From Hyphomonadaceae bacterium (GTDB lineage Bacteria; Pseudomonadota; Alphaproteobacteria; Caulobacterales; Hyphomonadaceae), in the NCBI GenBank assembly GCA_024742355.1, contig JANSYM010000002.1, forward strand, positions 1 through 64,000: a stretch of DNA of 64,000 nt. The letters are read 5' to 3'. Shown one piece after another: positions 20,440 to 30,792 of the stretch. Each line of letters begins with the position of its first letter. Within the stretch, counting starts at the first letter, position 1. Under the pieces are notes generated by a model, which was not told where the DNA came from, did no database searches, and saw only the letters and a program-made list of their open reading frames with translations. Both the position numbers and the translations under genes were made by a program.

Positions 20440-20474
20440 CGAAATAGGCCTTCCGAGGTGTGCTCGGAAGGCCT
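20440..20474 (-). terminator. Rho-independent terminator of sppA
   Basis: Perfect 12-bp inverted repeat AGGCCTTCCGAG-N5-CTCGGAAGGCCT; T-rich flank on the minus strand. Confidence 0.85.
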
Positions 20475-20493
20475 TGTGCGCAGTCCGCTGCGA

Positions 20494-22290
20494 TTATCGT
20501 TCGATGAAGGTCGGCATGCGCGCCTGAATTCGGCTGTTGCGCATCGCCTCTGTCTCCATGAGCAGTGCCTGGACTTCGGGATCATTGATGATCTCGGCCA
20601 GTTGCCCGATGGCTTTCAGCTCTGCTGCAGACGCAGAGGATGACGCGCTGAAGAACGAGAACCCACCATCATTCATCGGGTAAGTCTTCACGCGAATCTC
20701 GGCGTCTTCCTCGATCTCAGCCAGCTCACGGGCTTTCGAAATTGCAGCGGTCAGGCCGCCGAGTTCATCGACCAGTCCGTTATCGAGCGCATCTTCGCCG
20801 CTCCAGACCCGTCCGCGTGCGATCTCGTCGACTTGTTCGAGAGACAATTCACGGCCTTCGGCGACCAGGGTTGTAAAGCGGTCATATCCACGCTCGAGCC
20901 AGGCACGGATCATTGCGCGCTGCGCGTCGGTGAAGCCTTCTGTGGTCGAGAAAGCGCCGGCAAATGGACCTCCGACCTTGATTGATTCGGCATTGATGCC
21001 GATTCTGGCCAGGCCCTCATCGATCGCCATCTTGCCCCCGAAGATCCCGATGGAACCGGTGATCGTTGTGCGGTTTGCGACGATCCAGTCAGCCCCGGTA
21101 GAGACATAATAGCCGCCGGAAGCCGCTACCGATGCCATAGAGACGATTACGGGCTTTTGCTCTTCTGTTTGAATGTAATTGATAGCGTGCCAGATCTGGT
21201 CGGACGCTGTTGGAGAGCCGCCAGGGCTGTCGACGCGAAAGACGACGGCTTTGACATCTTCATCACGGCCCGCCTCATAAAGTGCGGCGGCGATCGTGTC
21301 TGACGCAAACCCGTTACCTTCCTGGAACAGGCTGCCGCCTTCTTCGCCGGTTACAATCGGACCTTGTCCACCAACGATGGCGATAACGGGCGCCCCGAAT
21401 TTTGTTTCCGGCGCTGCGTAAGAGGCGACATCGATCGTAATCGCATCTTCTCCCGCTTGTTCCGTGGCTTTGTCGAGAGCCTGTTCCGGCCAGCCAAGTT
21501 CTGTCGCCAGATTGTACTCGATCATCTGCTCACCGCTGATCGGGCTGGCCTCGAGCGCCGAGCGGGCTTGCGTCACGGTGATGCCGCGATCTGTTGCGAT
21601 GTCGCCCAGGGAAACGTCCCAGATTGATTCGGCAAGTTCTGTCATCGCTCGGCGATGCGGCTCGGTATACGTGTCCTCTTTGTAGACGTTGGGCGCATTC
21701 TTGTATTCATAGAGCGCCTCAATCTCGGGCGTTACCGAGAGATTATCCAGCAATCCCTTGAAGAACAGAGTTTCGAAAACGATGCCGCTCGCGATCATGT
21801 CGCTGCCGGGTTGGATCCAGATTTCATCTGAAGGTGCAATCGCCCGATATCCAGATGGCCCACCACCGTAAGACCCCTGGCTGTGGGTGATGATGAACTT
21901 GTCTGCGGCTTGGAATTTCAGAAATGCCTCACGATACTCTTCTGCCCGCGATGACCCGATTCCAAATTCGCTCGCGCGAATGAACAGGCCTTTGACCTGA
22001 TCGTCGGAGGCTGCCGCATCGAGTTTTGAAATAATATCGATAAAGCCGGTGCCGCCACCAAAGAGGACTTCGGGCCCAGATGTCGGTGCCTGGTCGGCAT
22101 AAGGCACGCGCAAATCCAATGTCAGGACAATCGGATCTCCGTCATCCTGACCTGTCTCAGGGCCTGACGCTGATTTCATCGCATTGCTGACGGTCATCTG
22201 AATGAGCCCAACGCCGATGAAGAACAGCAGGAACAATCCGACGATCGATCCAATCACTGCCCCCCCGAGGGATGCAAAAAAGGTTTTCAT
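20494..22290 (-). CDS. sppA: Signal peptide peptidase SppA, 67K type
   Basis: VFRVDSPGGSPTASDQIW, SMASVAASGGYYVSTGAD, TITGSIGIFGGK motifs. Confidence 0.96.
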   Translation of the reverse strand: MKTFFASLGGAVIGSIVGLFLLFFIGVGLIQMTVSNAMKSASGPETGQDDGDPIVLTLDLRVPYADQAPTSGPEVLFGGGTGFIDIISKLDAAASDDQVKGLFIRASEFGIGSSRAEEYREAFLKFQAADKFIITHSQGSYGGGPSGYRAIAPSDEIWIQPGSDMIASGIVFETLFFKGLLDNLSVTPEIEALYEYKNAPNVYKEDTYTEPHRRAMTELAESIWDVSLGDIATDRGITVTQARSALEASPISGEQMIEYNLATELGWPEQALDKATEQAGEDAITIDVASYAAPETKFGAPVIAIVGGQGPIVTGEEGGSLFQEGNGFASDTIAAALYEAGRDEDVKAVVFRVDSPGGSPTASDQIWHAINYIQTEEQKPVIVSMASVAASGGYYVSTGADWIVANRTTITGSIGIFGGKMAIDEGLARIGINAESIKVGGPFAGAFSTTEGFTDAQRAMIRAWLERGYDRFTTLVAEGRELSLEQVDEIARGRVWSGEDALDNGLVDELGGLTAAISKARELAEIEEDAEIRVKTYPMNDGGFSFFSASSSASAAELKAIGQLAEIINDPEVQALLMETEAMRNSRIQARMPTFIER

Positions 22291-22500
22291 TGGCGTAAGG
22301 CTCCGTAGTCTTTCTTATCGGATAACGATATGGGCGTTAAGATAGGGTTTGTCAAAACACAAAGATCACATGGACTTTAAAAACCCACGTGAACAGACCT
22401 CACCGGGATGTGAAATTTTGCAAAAATGCAGCTCAATTAAATTTGGCAGCGATTTGGGTGTTGCAAGCCGAAATTGGATTGGCTATGTCCGCCGCTCAGT

Positions 22501-22575
22501 TGGGGTGTCGCCAAGTGGTAAGGCACCGGTTTTTGGTATCGGCATTCCCAGGTTCGAATCCTGGCACCCCAGCCA
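22501..22575 (+). tRNA. tRNA-Gln (anticodon TTG)
   Basis: TGGGGTG...CACCCCA acceptor stem, D-arm AAGTGGTAAGGC, anticodon loop TTTTGGT, GGTTCGAATCC T-arm, encoded GCCA. Confidence 0.95.
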
Positions 22576-22977
22576 CTTTTCATCTCAGTCCAGATTTGTG
22601 CGCGGCAAGATCCAAGTACGGACTCGTCCGAGATCGGACCTTGATCTATTTTCAGAATGTAATAATATTTCAAAAAGGCCTTGTAACTGCCTCAATTATG
22701 AATGAGAGTTTGACAAGCTCCCGAGCATTTTGCAGAGGTGACCATGTATGCGAATATGACCACGGGTTAATCCCGTTCGCTGCGTAGATTAGAAAGACGA
22801 AATGTCTCAAGGTCAAAAACTGGGAGGAGGTGGGCCACGCCCGTTTTCCTTTTTGCAACTGCGCGGGTTTGTGTGTGTTACCCCGCTAAGATCGTTTCAA
22901 CATTCTGTTGGAGCTAACCAAGAGTTTCAGCGACGTCCAACGGCGGCGCACCATTAGGAGAGTGAGAGGCAGACTTC

Positions 22978-23754
22978 ATGAAGAATGTTCTGACACCGGC
23001 TCGCGGAGCCATTCTTGCAGCTACAGTCGTCGGTTTGACCGCGCCCGCAGTTGCACAGGGACTGGATCGCGCGATCGCGACCGGCGAACAGGCGACACGC
23101 CGCGCCGAACAAGTTCAGCAGCAAATTAACCAGCTCGATGACGAGCGCGCAGATATGGTCGGTGAATTCCGAACCCTGCTTCAGCGTAAGACAGCCGCAG
23201 AGCTTTACGCCAGACAGCAGGCAGCTGCCGTCGAAAGTCAGCAGCGCGAAATCGCGTCCCTGACAGATCAGCTTAGCCGAGTGGACGAGATCACCTCTCA
23301 GACCGTTCCAATGCTCGAGACGCTGATCGATGACCTCGATGCTTTCATCGATGCTGATCTTCCGTTCCGCCTCGAAGCACGCAAGGCGCGCATTCAGCGT
23401 CTTCGCGATTATCTCAGTGATCCGGCGATCTCTGTGACAGAGCGCTATCGTCAAATCATGGACGCTTACACAGCAGAAATGGAAGTCGGTCGTAAGACAG
23501 ACACCTGGAAAGAGACGATCACGGTAGATGGCGAAAAAGAAGTCACCGTGGACATGGTCCTCTTCGGTCGTGTCGCGATGGTCTACATGGACCCAACCGG
23601 TCGCTATGCGAAGCGCTATGACCGAGAAACCCAGTCATGGGTCGATCTTGAGAACAAGTACAAGCCCGAAATCGAAAAAGCGATTCGGATCATCCAGGGT
23701 AAGCGCACGCAAGACGTGATGTATGTCCCTGCAACCAAGCTTAACGTTCAGTAA
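22978..23754 (+). CDS. DUF3450 family periplasmic protein of TonB-associated locus
   Basis: Signal peptide then coiled coil; FRLEARKARIQRLRDYLSDPAISVTERYRQIMDAYTAEMEVGRKTDTW. Confidence 0.9.
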   Translation: MKNVLTPARGAILAATVVGLTAPAVAQGLDRAIATGEQATRRAEQVQQQINQLDDERADMVGEFRTLLQRKTAAELYARQQAAAVESQQREIASLTDQLSRVDEITSQTVPMLETLIDDLDAFIDADLPFRLEARKARIQRLRDYLSDPAISVTERYRQIMDAYTAEMEVGRKTDTWKETITVDGEKEVTVDMVLFGRVAMVYMDPTGRYAKRYDRETQSWVDLENKYKPEIEKAIRIIQGKRTQDVMYVPATKLNVQ

Positions 23755-23780
23755 GCCCAATGGAGATGAGGAAAGAACAC

Positions 23781-25172
23781 ATGAAACCGTTCACAAAATC
23801 ACTTAAAACCATTGGCATCGCGGCAGCTTTTGCTGTCACGTCAATGGCCGCTTCTGCGCCCGCTGTAGCGCAGTCCCTTTCAGATATTCTCGCGCGTGTG
23901 CAGCAGGACAGCCAGGAGCTTTCTGCTGAGAACGAGCAGCGCTTGAATGATTTCCGTCGTGATCGCGATGCGCAGGCCGACGCCATGGCGCAAGCCCGTG
24001 GCGAATTGAATGCTGCCAATGCACGCGGCAATGCGCTCGGTGCACAGTTCGACGCTTATCAGGCTGAGATTGATACGCTGGCAACTGAGCTTGATGTTCA
24101 GGCCGGTGACTTCGCTCAACTGGTCGGTGAATTCCGCGCCGTTGTTGGTGAAGTTCAGCCACTGATGCGTGAAAGCCTCGCGAGCTTTGAATATCCGGGC
24201 CGTTATGAAGGTCTGGCTGAAGTTGCAGAAGCGACGACACTTCCAACCCGCGAAGAGCTCGATCGTCTGCCAAAGGCCATCCTTCAGGAGATGATTGCAC
24301 AGTCAGAAGTGAAAACCTTCACTTCGCCTGTATCCATGGGCGGAAGCGACGAGTCTGTCGTTGACGTTGCCGTCACTCGCGTCGGTACATTTATCGCAGC
24401 CACCGACAATGATGCCGGCTTCGTGACCATTGAACGCGCAGGCGATGGCGACTTCTTCCTCGAGAAGCTTGAGCGTCAGCCAGGCGGCCGTTTCCGCAGT
24501 GCGTTCCAGTCTCTTATCCGAGCAGATGAAGGCGCGACCTTGACCGTTCCATTCGATCCGAACCGCGGCGAGTTGTTCAAGATCGAAGGCGACAAGCCAA
24601 GCCTGGGAGAGCGCGTAAACCAGGGCGGTATCGTTGGTTATATCGTTCTCTGCCTTCTGGTCATTGGTCTGACCGTAGCACTGTTCAAGATCATCACACT
24701 GTTCTTCATGGGCAACGCAATTCGCTCTACCGCGAAAACGAAGCAAGCTGGCGATGGCAACCCACTCGCACGCGTCTTCGAAGCTTATGAGACCAACAAG
24801 AATGCAGATCTCGAGACCCTCGAACTGAAGCTCGACGAGCAGATCCTTCGTGAGTCGCCGAAAATCGAACGCTATAACGACATCGTTAAAGTGCTGGCTG
24901 CTGTGGCCCCGCTTATGGGTCTGCTTGGTACGGTTATCGGTATGATCATTACCTTTACCGCGATTACAAACTTCGGTGCCGGTGATCCGAAACTTATGGC
25001 TGGCGGTATTTCCGTTGCGCTTATGACCACCGTGCTTGGTCTGGTTGCTGCGATCCCGCTGCTGCTGACTCACGCCCTGGCGGCTGCCATGGCTCGAGGC
25101 AATCAGCAAATCCTGGATGAGCAAGCAGCCGGTCTTGTGGCCGAACGTGCAGAACGTGGGGTGGCGGCGTAA
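23781..25172 (+). CDS. MotA/TolQ/ExbB proton channel protein with long periplasmic N-terminal extension (TtpC-like)
   Basis: Signal peptide and coiled coil, then LAAVAPLMGLLGTVIGMIITFTAITNFGAGDPKLMAGGISVALMTTVLGLVAAIPLLL. Confidence 0.93.
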   Translation: MKPFTKSLKTIGIAAAFAVTSMAASAPAVAQSLSDILARVQQDSQELSAENEQRLNDFRRDRDAQADAMAQARGELNAANARGNALGAQFDAYQAEIDTLATELDVQAGDFAQLVGEFRAVVGEVQPLMRESLASFEYPGRYEGLAEVAEATTLPTREELDRLPKAILQEMIAQSEVKTFTSPVSMGGSDESVVDVAVTRVGTFIAATDNDAGFVTIERAGDGDFFLEKLERQPGGRFRSAFQSLIRADEGATLTVPFDPNRGELFKIEGDKPSLGERVNQGGIVGYIVLCLLVIGLTVALFKIITLFFMGNAIRSTAKTKQAGDGNPLARVFEAYETNKNADLETLELKLDEQILRESPKIERYNDIVKVLAAVAPLMGLLGTVIGMIITFTAITNFGAGDPKLMAGGISVALMTTVLGLVAAIPLLLTHALAAAMARGNQQILDEQAAGLVAERAERGVAA

Positions 25173-25199
25173 GCCGCCACTGAGATCGGGAGCCCATAT

Positions 25200-25712
25200 A
25201 TGCTGGGAATGACCGAACTTCAGGAGTTTTTGGCTCGCGGAGGGCCAGTGCTTCTCTGGATTATGGGGGCCACATTTGTCATGTGGGCCCTGATCCTGGA
25301 GCGCTTGTTCTACTTCCGTATTGCCCATGCTTCTGTCGCAGAGGAGGCTCTTTCAGAGTGGCGTTCGCGTTCTGATCATAAGTCCAAATTCGCGCACTGG
25401 GTCAAAGACAAGCTGGTGTCAGAAGTCCGTCAGAAAGCGCAAGCGAATGTGTCGTTTGCGAAAGCCATGGTGGCGCTCGCGCCACTCTTGGGTTTGCTCG
25501 GAACCGTGACCGGAATGGTGACTGTGTTTGATAATATGGCGATCACAGAAGGGGCAGACGCAAAAGCCCTTTCACGTGGCGTCTCACAGGCGACTATCCC
25601 AACGATGGCCGGCATGGTCGCGTCGATTTCAGGAATTCCATTTGCAACTGGCATGGACAAAAAAGTTCGTCGCCTGGTGCAAAAGGTCGAAGACCAGATG
25701 GAGATTTACTGA
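25200..25712 (+). CDS. exbB: MotA/TolQ/ExbB proton channel protein
   Basis: [24 protein letters not shown]...[17 protein letters not shown]. Confidence 0.93.
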   Translation: MLGMTELQEFLARGGPVLLWIMGATFVMWALILERLFYFRIAHASVAEEALSEWRSRSDHKSKFAHWVKDKLVSEVRQKAQANVSFAKAMVALAPLLGLLGTVTGMVTVFDNMAITEGADAKALSRGVSQATIPTMAGMVASISGIPFATGMDKKVRRLVQKVEDQMEIY

Positions 25713-26116
25713 TGAGAGGACGCGCCAGTCGCCCATCCGAAGAGGCCCATGTCGATCTGACGCCGATGCTCGACGTGGTCTTCATTCTGTTGATCTTCTT
25801 CATCGTGACCTCGACCTTCATTCAGGAAGAGGCGCTCGGTGCAGAACCGCCGCCGCCGCAAACGAATGCGCCGAGTAATCCAGCGCCTGCGATTATCGTC
25901 TATATCGACGAAGTCGACCAAATTCGGGTCAATCGCAAGCTCACGGACATCTCAGCTGTTCGCGGTGGCATGGAGCGTGCCCGCGCAGAAAATCCAGAGA
26001 GTGCCTTGATCATTCAAGCGCATCCACTGGCGCGTACCGGCACCATCATTGAAGTGCGTGATATCGCTTATGACGCACAAATGGAGCGGGTGAACATCGT
26101 CCGTTCCGCAGGTTAG
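25712..26116 (+). CDS. exbD: ExbD/TolR family protein
   Basis: [23 protein letters not shown]. Confidence 0.95.
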   Translation: MRGRASRPSEEAHVDLTPMLDVVFILLIFFIVTSTFIQEEALGAEPPPPQTNAPSNPAPAIIVYIDEVDQIRVNRKLTDISAVRGGMERARAENPESALIIQAHPLARTGTIIEVRDIAYDAQMERVNIVRSAG

Positions 26117-26128
26117 AGGAGGCTAGAT

Positions 26129-26539
26129 ATGGCTCGCAAAATGCGCGCAGCGGCAGAAAGTGCCGAAGACGATGTCAACCTCACGCCAATGCTTGATGTG
26201 GTCTTCATCCTGCTTATCTTCTTTATCGTTACGGCTCAGTTCATTCGTGAACCCGGTGTCGAAATCGATCGCGTTGAGGTCAATAATAAAGAGCGTCAAA
26301 ACCCGCTCGGCATTTTGATCGCGATTGATGCGAACAGCGAGATCTACATGAACAAGCAGGTCGTTTCGATGTCTGAGGTCGGGTTCCGTGTTCGTGAACT
26401 TCGCGAAGACAACCCGAAAGGTCGACTTGTTGTTCAGGCAGATGCCGACGCGCAAGCCGGGGTGCTGATCGATCTCATGGAGATCGTCAACGAAATCGAT
26501 GGCCTGGGGCGCGTGCCGCTCTCGGTGGTCAATAATTAG
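26129..26539 (+). CDS. exbD: ExbD/TolR family protein (second copy)
   Basis: [23 protein letters not shown]. Confidence 0.95.
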   Translation: MARKMRAAAESAEDDVNLTPMLDVVFILLIFFIVTAQFIREPGVEIDRVEVNNKERQNPLGILIAIDANSEIYMNKQVVSMSEVGFRVRELREDNPKGRLVVQADADAQAGVLIDLMEIVNEIDGLGRVPLSVVNN

Positions 26540-26548
26540 GAGGATCTC

Positions 26549-27175
26549 ATGTTTGCAAATCCGCTAATTCGATTTGGCATTGGTTTGCCCATCGCGATTA
26601 TCGTAACGCTCGCTTTGTTTCACGTCATGCGCATTGTGATCAGCAACGACTTCGAGGAGCCTGACAATCTCCGCGAGTATAATCTCGAGAGTATTACGCC
26701 TGAGGCGCAGGAAGAGACGGTGTCTCGACGGGCGCGTAGCAAGCCGCGCAAACTCAACAATGCTGACAAGCCACCGCCGCCACCGAAGCTGACGGCAAGC
26801 AAGTCGGATATTGATCTGCCAACGCCAAACATTCAGGGCGCACCGCCAAGTGAGCTTCCACCAACCCGGTTGAATTCACTCGCGATTGATCCTGTTGCGA
26901 TTTCGGACCGCGATGCGCAGCCGATCCGCCCACCAGTGCCGACTTATCCGAGTCGCGCGGCTGAGCGTGGGATCGAGGGGTCATGCGATGTTCGGTTTGA
27001 TGTTGATACGCGCGGCAAGCCTTACAACGTCGAAGCAGACTGCTCGGACCGCGTGTTCAAGCGTGAAGCTGAGCGCGCGGTGAGCCGTGTGGAATTTGCT
27101 CCGAAGATCATTCGAGGGCAGGCGGCTGAACGCCGGAATGTGGTCTATCCACTCGAGTTCACGCTGGCTGACTAA
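26549..27175 (+). CDS. tonB: TonB family energy transducer
   Basis: N-terminal TM, Pro-rich region, C-terminal YPSRAAERGIEGSCDVRFDVDTRGKPYNVEAD TonB domain. Confidence 0.93.
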   Translation: MFANPLIRFGIGLPIAIIVTLALFHVMRIVISNDFEEPDNLREYNLESITPEAQEETVSRRARSKPRKLNNADKPPPPPKLTASKSDIDLPTPNIQGAPPSELPPTRLNSLAIDPVAISDRDAQPIRPPVPTYPSRAAERGIEGSCDVRFDVDTRGKPYNVEADCSDRVFKREAERAVSRVEFAPKIIRGQAAERRNVVYPLEFTLAD

Positions 27176-27195
27176 GAAAATTCCATTTCCAATGG

Positions 27196-27231
27196 GGAAG
27201 GGGAGGTCATTCGATCTCCCCTTTCTTTTTG
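27196..27231 (+). terminator. Rho-independent terminator after tonB-1
   Basis: AAGGGGAG-N10-CTCCCCTT followed by TCTTTTT. Confidence 0.88.
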
Positions 27232-27233
27232 TG

Positions 27234-27272
27234 TTGACAATGTTATATAGTTACGTATAGTAATAATGTAAC
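27234..27272 (+). promoter_or_regulatory. Putative sigma70-type promoter with overlapping inverted repeat, upstream of tonB-2
   Basis: TTGACA-N16-TATAGT in an AT-rich stretch; GTTAC (27250) and GTAAC (27268) inverted repeat. Confidence 0.6.
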
Positions 27273-27287
27273 AAAAGGAGGCTGGAG

Positions 27288-27950
27288 ATGTCGACGCTGA
27301 GATCCACGCTAGCGTACCCGGTGCAACATCAGTCAAAACTGAAAAGGCTGAGTGCCGTCGCGATTCCGGCGAGTGTCATCACGGCATCCTTGTTCATGGC
27401 GATGCAAAACCTGGTTGAAGTCGACGACTTTTCTCCTCCCGAGCCGATCGCGTATGAGTTGATTGAGTTTGAGCCAATCGAAATCAATAAACCAGAAATC
27501 ATTCGTGAAACACGTCTGGATCGGCCAAAGGTCATCGATGTGCCACCAAAGGCGCCGCCCTTGGTGAATGAGATAAAGAATATGGATCAAGCGTTTGATG
27601 GGTATTCTGGGACGACGCCCGCCGATTATGGCAAGGCGGAATTCAAGCCAATTTTGCCCGAACGCGTGAGCGCAATTCGAATGAGAGACATCCAACCGAT
27701 AACGCCGCCCGTGCCAATTTACCCACGGCGCGCAGCCGAAAAAGGATTGGAAGGGGATTGTTCGGTGTATTTGGGTGTTTCTGTTCGCGGCGAACCTTTC
27801 AATGTCAACGCAGAGTGCACTCATTACCTGTTTGAAAGTGCGGCGCAAAGAGCGGTCGAGAAAGTCAAATTTGTGCCCCAAATACGTGATGGACTGCCGG
27901 TCACTGTGACAGGTGTGGTCTATCCCCTTGAGTTCCGGCTGGAACCATAA
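27288..27950 (+). CDS. TonB family energy transducer (second copy)
   Basis: N-terminal TM; ITPPVPIYPRRAAEKGLEGDCSVYLGVSVRGEPFNVNAEC C-terminal domain; AGGAGG RBS. Confidence 0.9.
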   Translation: MSTLRSTLAYPVQHQSKLKRLSAVAIPASVITASLFMAMQNLVEVDDFSPPEPIAYELIEFEPIEINKPEIIRETRLDRPKVIDVPPKAPPLVNEIKNMDQAFDGYSGTTPADYGKAEFKPILPERVSAIRMRDIQPITPPVPIYPRRAAEKGLEGDCSVYLGVSVRGEPFNVNAECTHYLFESAAQRAVEKVKFVPQIRDGLPVTVTGVVYPLEFRLEP

Positions 27951-28073
27951 GACAGTGCAGGTGTAAAAGTCTGGGAAAATGCTTCAACTATTCGCTTGAA
28001 GCGCTTGAAATCGGAGAGAACTTCCGGTTCAAAGGAATTCAACCGTCAAACCGGCGGAGAGGAGTGAAACAGT

Positions 28074-29453
28074 ATGATCAAGAATATCATGAAAAGTGCA
28101 GCCACAGTTGCCATCATGGTCGCCATGGGGAGTGGTGTCGCGAACGCGCAAGCTTGTGAAGAAACCCAGTTCAGCTCGACCAATGCCGAGAATTATCTGA
28201 CGGCTGAGACCGAACTCATCGTAAATGACAATCCGCAAGCGGCACTCGTGGCGTTAAACGCTCTGAAAGCCCAGGAGTTGAATTGCTACGAAGAAGGGGC
28301 GGCGCTCCGTCTCGGTGCGGCGATCAAGATTGAAACGGAAGACTATGAGGGCGCGGTCCGTGACCTTTTGACCGCAATCGACCGGGGGTACATTCCTCCT
28401 GCAGAACAGAAAACGACCTTCTACAATATCTCGCAGATTTATCTGTCGATCGATAAGAAGGAAGAGGCCCTCGAATATTTCGATAAGTGGATGGCGGCTG
28501 GCGGTGTGCCGGACCGGAATCAGAAGTGGACCCTGGCGGTTCTCTATCAGCAGATGGATCGTTTCCCGGAATCTCTCCGTTGGGCCGAGCAAGTGCTCGC
28601 AGCGGATGGCCCCGGTGCTGAGCGCCAGGTCTATGATTTCCTGATCTTCCTGTACGACAAAACGGGCAACCGCGCGAAGAAGGCCGAGCTGCTCGAATTG
28701 CTGCTGGAACGCGATCCAACGGACACGCAACTCTGGCAGGCCATTGCCGGCGAATACTTCCAGGCGGGCGAAGATCGCAAGGCGTTTGAAGTTCAAAAAG
28801 CCATGTATCTCGGCGGTATGTTGACGACCGAAGAAGAGCTGATGCGCATCGTCAATTTCTACAACTCGTTTGATGTCCCATATGTGGCCGCAAAAACGCT
28901 TGAGAAAGAGATGAACGCGGGTCGGATTTCCAAATCCTATCAGCGCCTCGAATTGCTGGCGAACCTGTACCAGGTGGCGCGTGAGTTCGACCGCGCCATT
29001 CCAGTAATTGAAGAAGCTGCCCGCCTTGCGCCAGATGGCAAGATGTTTGAGCGCCTTGGGCGGTCGTACAGCGAGCTCCAGCAATGGGCTGAAGCCGAAG
29101 ATGCGCTGATCCAGGCCATCAATAAAGGCGGCCTTCAGAATACCGGACTCGCCTGGGTGCTGGTCGGCCAGTCGCGTTACGAGCGCGATGATCGGTCTGG
29201 CGCTCGCGAAGCGTTCCGAAGCGCCAATAATCGCGGCGGACGCGGCTGGCTCGACTTTATGCGGGCTGAAGACAATACCGCGATTGCGCTCGCACGCTTC
29301 GAAATTTTCAACGAAGTGAGCGATTACAAGAAAGAAAAAGAACGCTGCAAGGACCTCGAAGTCATCGGCAATGCGCCGGAGACGTGTCAAACCGTCGACG
29401 AGCGACTGGCCGAAGCTGAAGAGCGACTGGCGGAATTTGATCGCAATACGTGA
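28074..29453 (+). CDS. Periplasmic TPR protein of TonB-associated locus
   Basis: Signal peptide, multiple TPR-like repeats (YNISQIYLSIDKKEEALEYFDKWMAAGG); co-directional with the exb/ton genes. Confidence 0.88.
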   Translation: MIKNIMKSAATVAIMVAMGSGVANAQACEETQFSSTNAENYLTAETELIVNDNPQAALVALNALKAQELNCYEEGAALRLGAAIKIETEDYEGAVRDLLTAIDRGYIPPAEQKTTFYNISQIYLSIDKKEEALEYFDKWMAAGGVPDRNQKWTLAVLYQQMDRFPESLRWAEQVLAADGPGAERQVYDFLIFLYDKTGNRAKKAELLELLLERDPTDTQLWQAIAGEYFQAGEDRKAFEVQKAMYLGGMLTTEEELMRIVNFYNSFDVPYVAAKTLEKEMNAGRISKSYQRLELLANLYQVAREFDRAIPVIEEAARLAPDGKMFERLGRSYSELQQWAEAEDALIQAINKGGLQNTGLAWVLVGQSRYERDDRSGAREAFRSANNRGGRGWLDFMRAEDNTAIALARFEIFNEVSDYKKEKERCKDLEVIGNAPETCQTVDERLAEAEERLAEFDRNT

Positions 29454-29475
29454 TCCTGTTCTAACTCCAATCTTC

Positions 29476-29510
29476 AGCCCCGGACTTCACGGTCCGGGGC
29501 TTGTTGTTTT
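29476..29510 (+). terminator. Rho-independent terminator
   Basis: AGCCCCGGAC-N6-GTCCGGGGCT followed by TGTTGTTTT. Confidence 0.88.
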
Positions 29511-29535
29511 AGCGAAAGCGTGAAACCAAGACGAA

Positions 29536-30792
29536 ATGGTCAATCTCAGTCAAAAAACTTCTGAAGATGATGCGATCTGCGAACGCGTATCAGACCTTCA
29601 GACCGTCATGCAGTCGCGTACGTTCGAGTGGGCGAGAATCAATACAGGCAGCTGGAATCGTGCGGGTCTCGATGGCCTTGCGCCAAAGCTTGGTGACGCT
29701 TTCAGCGCGCTGGATGCTGATATTGAACTGATCGCCACCGATCCGTTCGAGAAAGTCTCAAATAACGGTCAGGTTGAAGCCTTTGAAACGGGGCCCGTCA
29801 TTCGCATTTCGTCACGCCCCGATGCCGACATGCAGATTATCATGAGCGGGCATTACGATACCGTGTTCCCGCCTGAAACTTTTGATGCGATCACAGATAT
29901 TGGGGATGACAAATTCAACGGTCCGGGCCTGGCGGATATGAAAGGCGGCTTGTCAGTCATGTTGGGCGCCCTGCAAGCCTTCGAGGCGGGGCCGCTCAAG
30001 GATAAGGTGGGTTATCAGATCGTCGTGACACCTGATGAAGAGACCGGCAATTTTGCGAGCGCGCCGTTTTTGACCAAAGCAGCGCAGTCCGGCGCAATGA
30101 TCGGTATGACGTATGAGCCGTGCATGGATACTGGTGCCATGTCAGGCGGCCGCAAAGGGTCTGCGGTGTTTGATGTCGTCCTTCACGGACGCTCCGCACA
30201 TGCAGGACGTGCCAAAGAAGAAGGCCGCAGCGCCGTGGAAGCTGCTGCGGCCATGGTCGTGCAGCTCGAGCAGCTCAACGGGCAGCGCGAGGGCGTCACT
30301 TTCAATGTCGGCTCCATTGATGGCGGCAGCGCCGTCAACATTGTGCCTGATCTCGCAATTGTGCGCTTCGGCGCGCGCGCGCCGGATGCCGAAGCGGCAG
30401 CCTGGGCAACGAGCCAGGTTGAAAAATTACTGGAGGCCGCTCGCGATCTGGACGGTATTTCCGGCCACATGCATGGCGGTTTCTATCGCCCACCCAAACC
30501 GAGAAATGCGGCGCAGGACGCTTTATTCAATGCCGTGTCCGAAACCGGAAAAGCCATTGGACTGGAGCTGGAATTTGTCGACACGGGCGGTGTTTGCGAG
30601 GGCAATAATATCTTCGCTGCAGGCGTGCCGAATGTTGATACACTGGGTGTCATGGGTGGACGTATCCACTCGGATGAGGAGTATGTGGTGATGTCGAGTT
30701 TTGTCGAACGCGCTCAGCTATCGGCATTGCTCCTGAATCGTATTGCAGACGGGCGGCTGGACGCTCGAAAAATCAAGGCGCTGATGGGATGA
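29536..30792 (+). CDS. M20 family metallopeptidase/deacylase
   Basis: SGHYDTVFP, GPGLADMKGGLSVMLGAL, TPDEETGNFAS metal-binding motifs; overlaps the start of astA. Confidence 0.92.
   Translation: MVNLSQKTSEDDAICERVSDLQTVMQSRTFEWARINTGSWNRAGLDGLAPKLGDAFSALDADIELIATDPFEKVSNNGQVEAFETGPVIRISSRPDADMQIIMSGHYDTVFPPETFDAITDIGDDKFNGPGLADMKGGLSVMLGALQAFEAGPLKDKVGYQIVVTPDEETGNFASAPFLTKAAQSGAMIGMTYEPCMDTGAMSGGRKGSAVFDVVLHGRSAHAGRAKEEGRSAVEAAAAMVVQLEQLNGQREGVTFNVGSIDGGSAVNIVPDLAIVRFGARAPDAEAAAWATSQVEKLLEAARDLDGISGHMHGGFYRPPKPRNAAQDALFNAVSETGKAIGLELEFVDTGGVCEGNNIFAAGVPNVDTLGVMGGRIHSDEEYVVMSSFVERAQLSALLLNRIADGRLDARKIKALMG

Noticed and set aside
22349-22787. ORFs of 118 and 132 aa around the tRNA-Gln
   Set aside because: They run through the tRNA gene and lack coding features.
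24303-25328. 341-aa minus-strand ORF
   Set aside because: Antisense to the long ExbB and the start of the second ExbB; composition is His/Gln/Asn-rich shadow translation.
28254-29390. 378-aa minus-strand ORF
   Set aside because: Fully antisense to the TPR gene at 28074-29453, which has a signal peptide and TPR repeats; the antisense protein has no recognisable domain.
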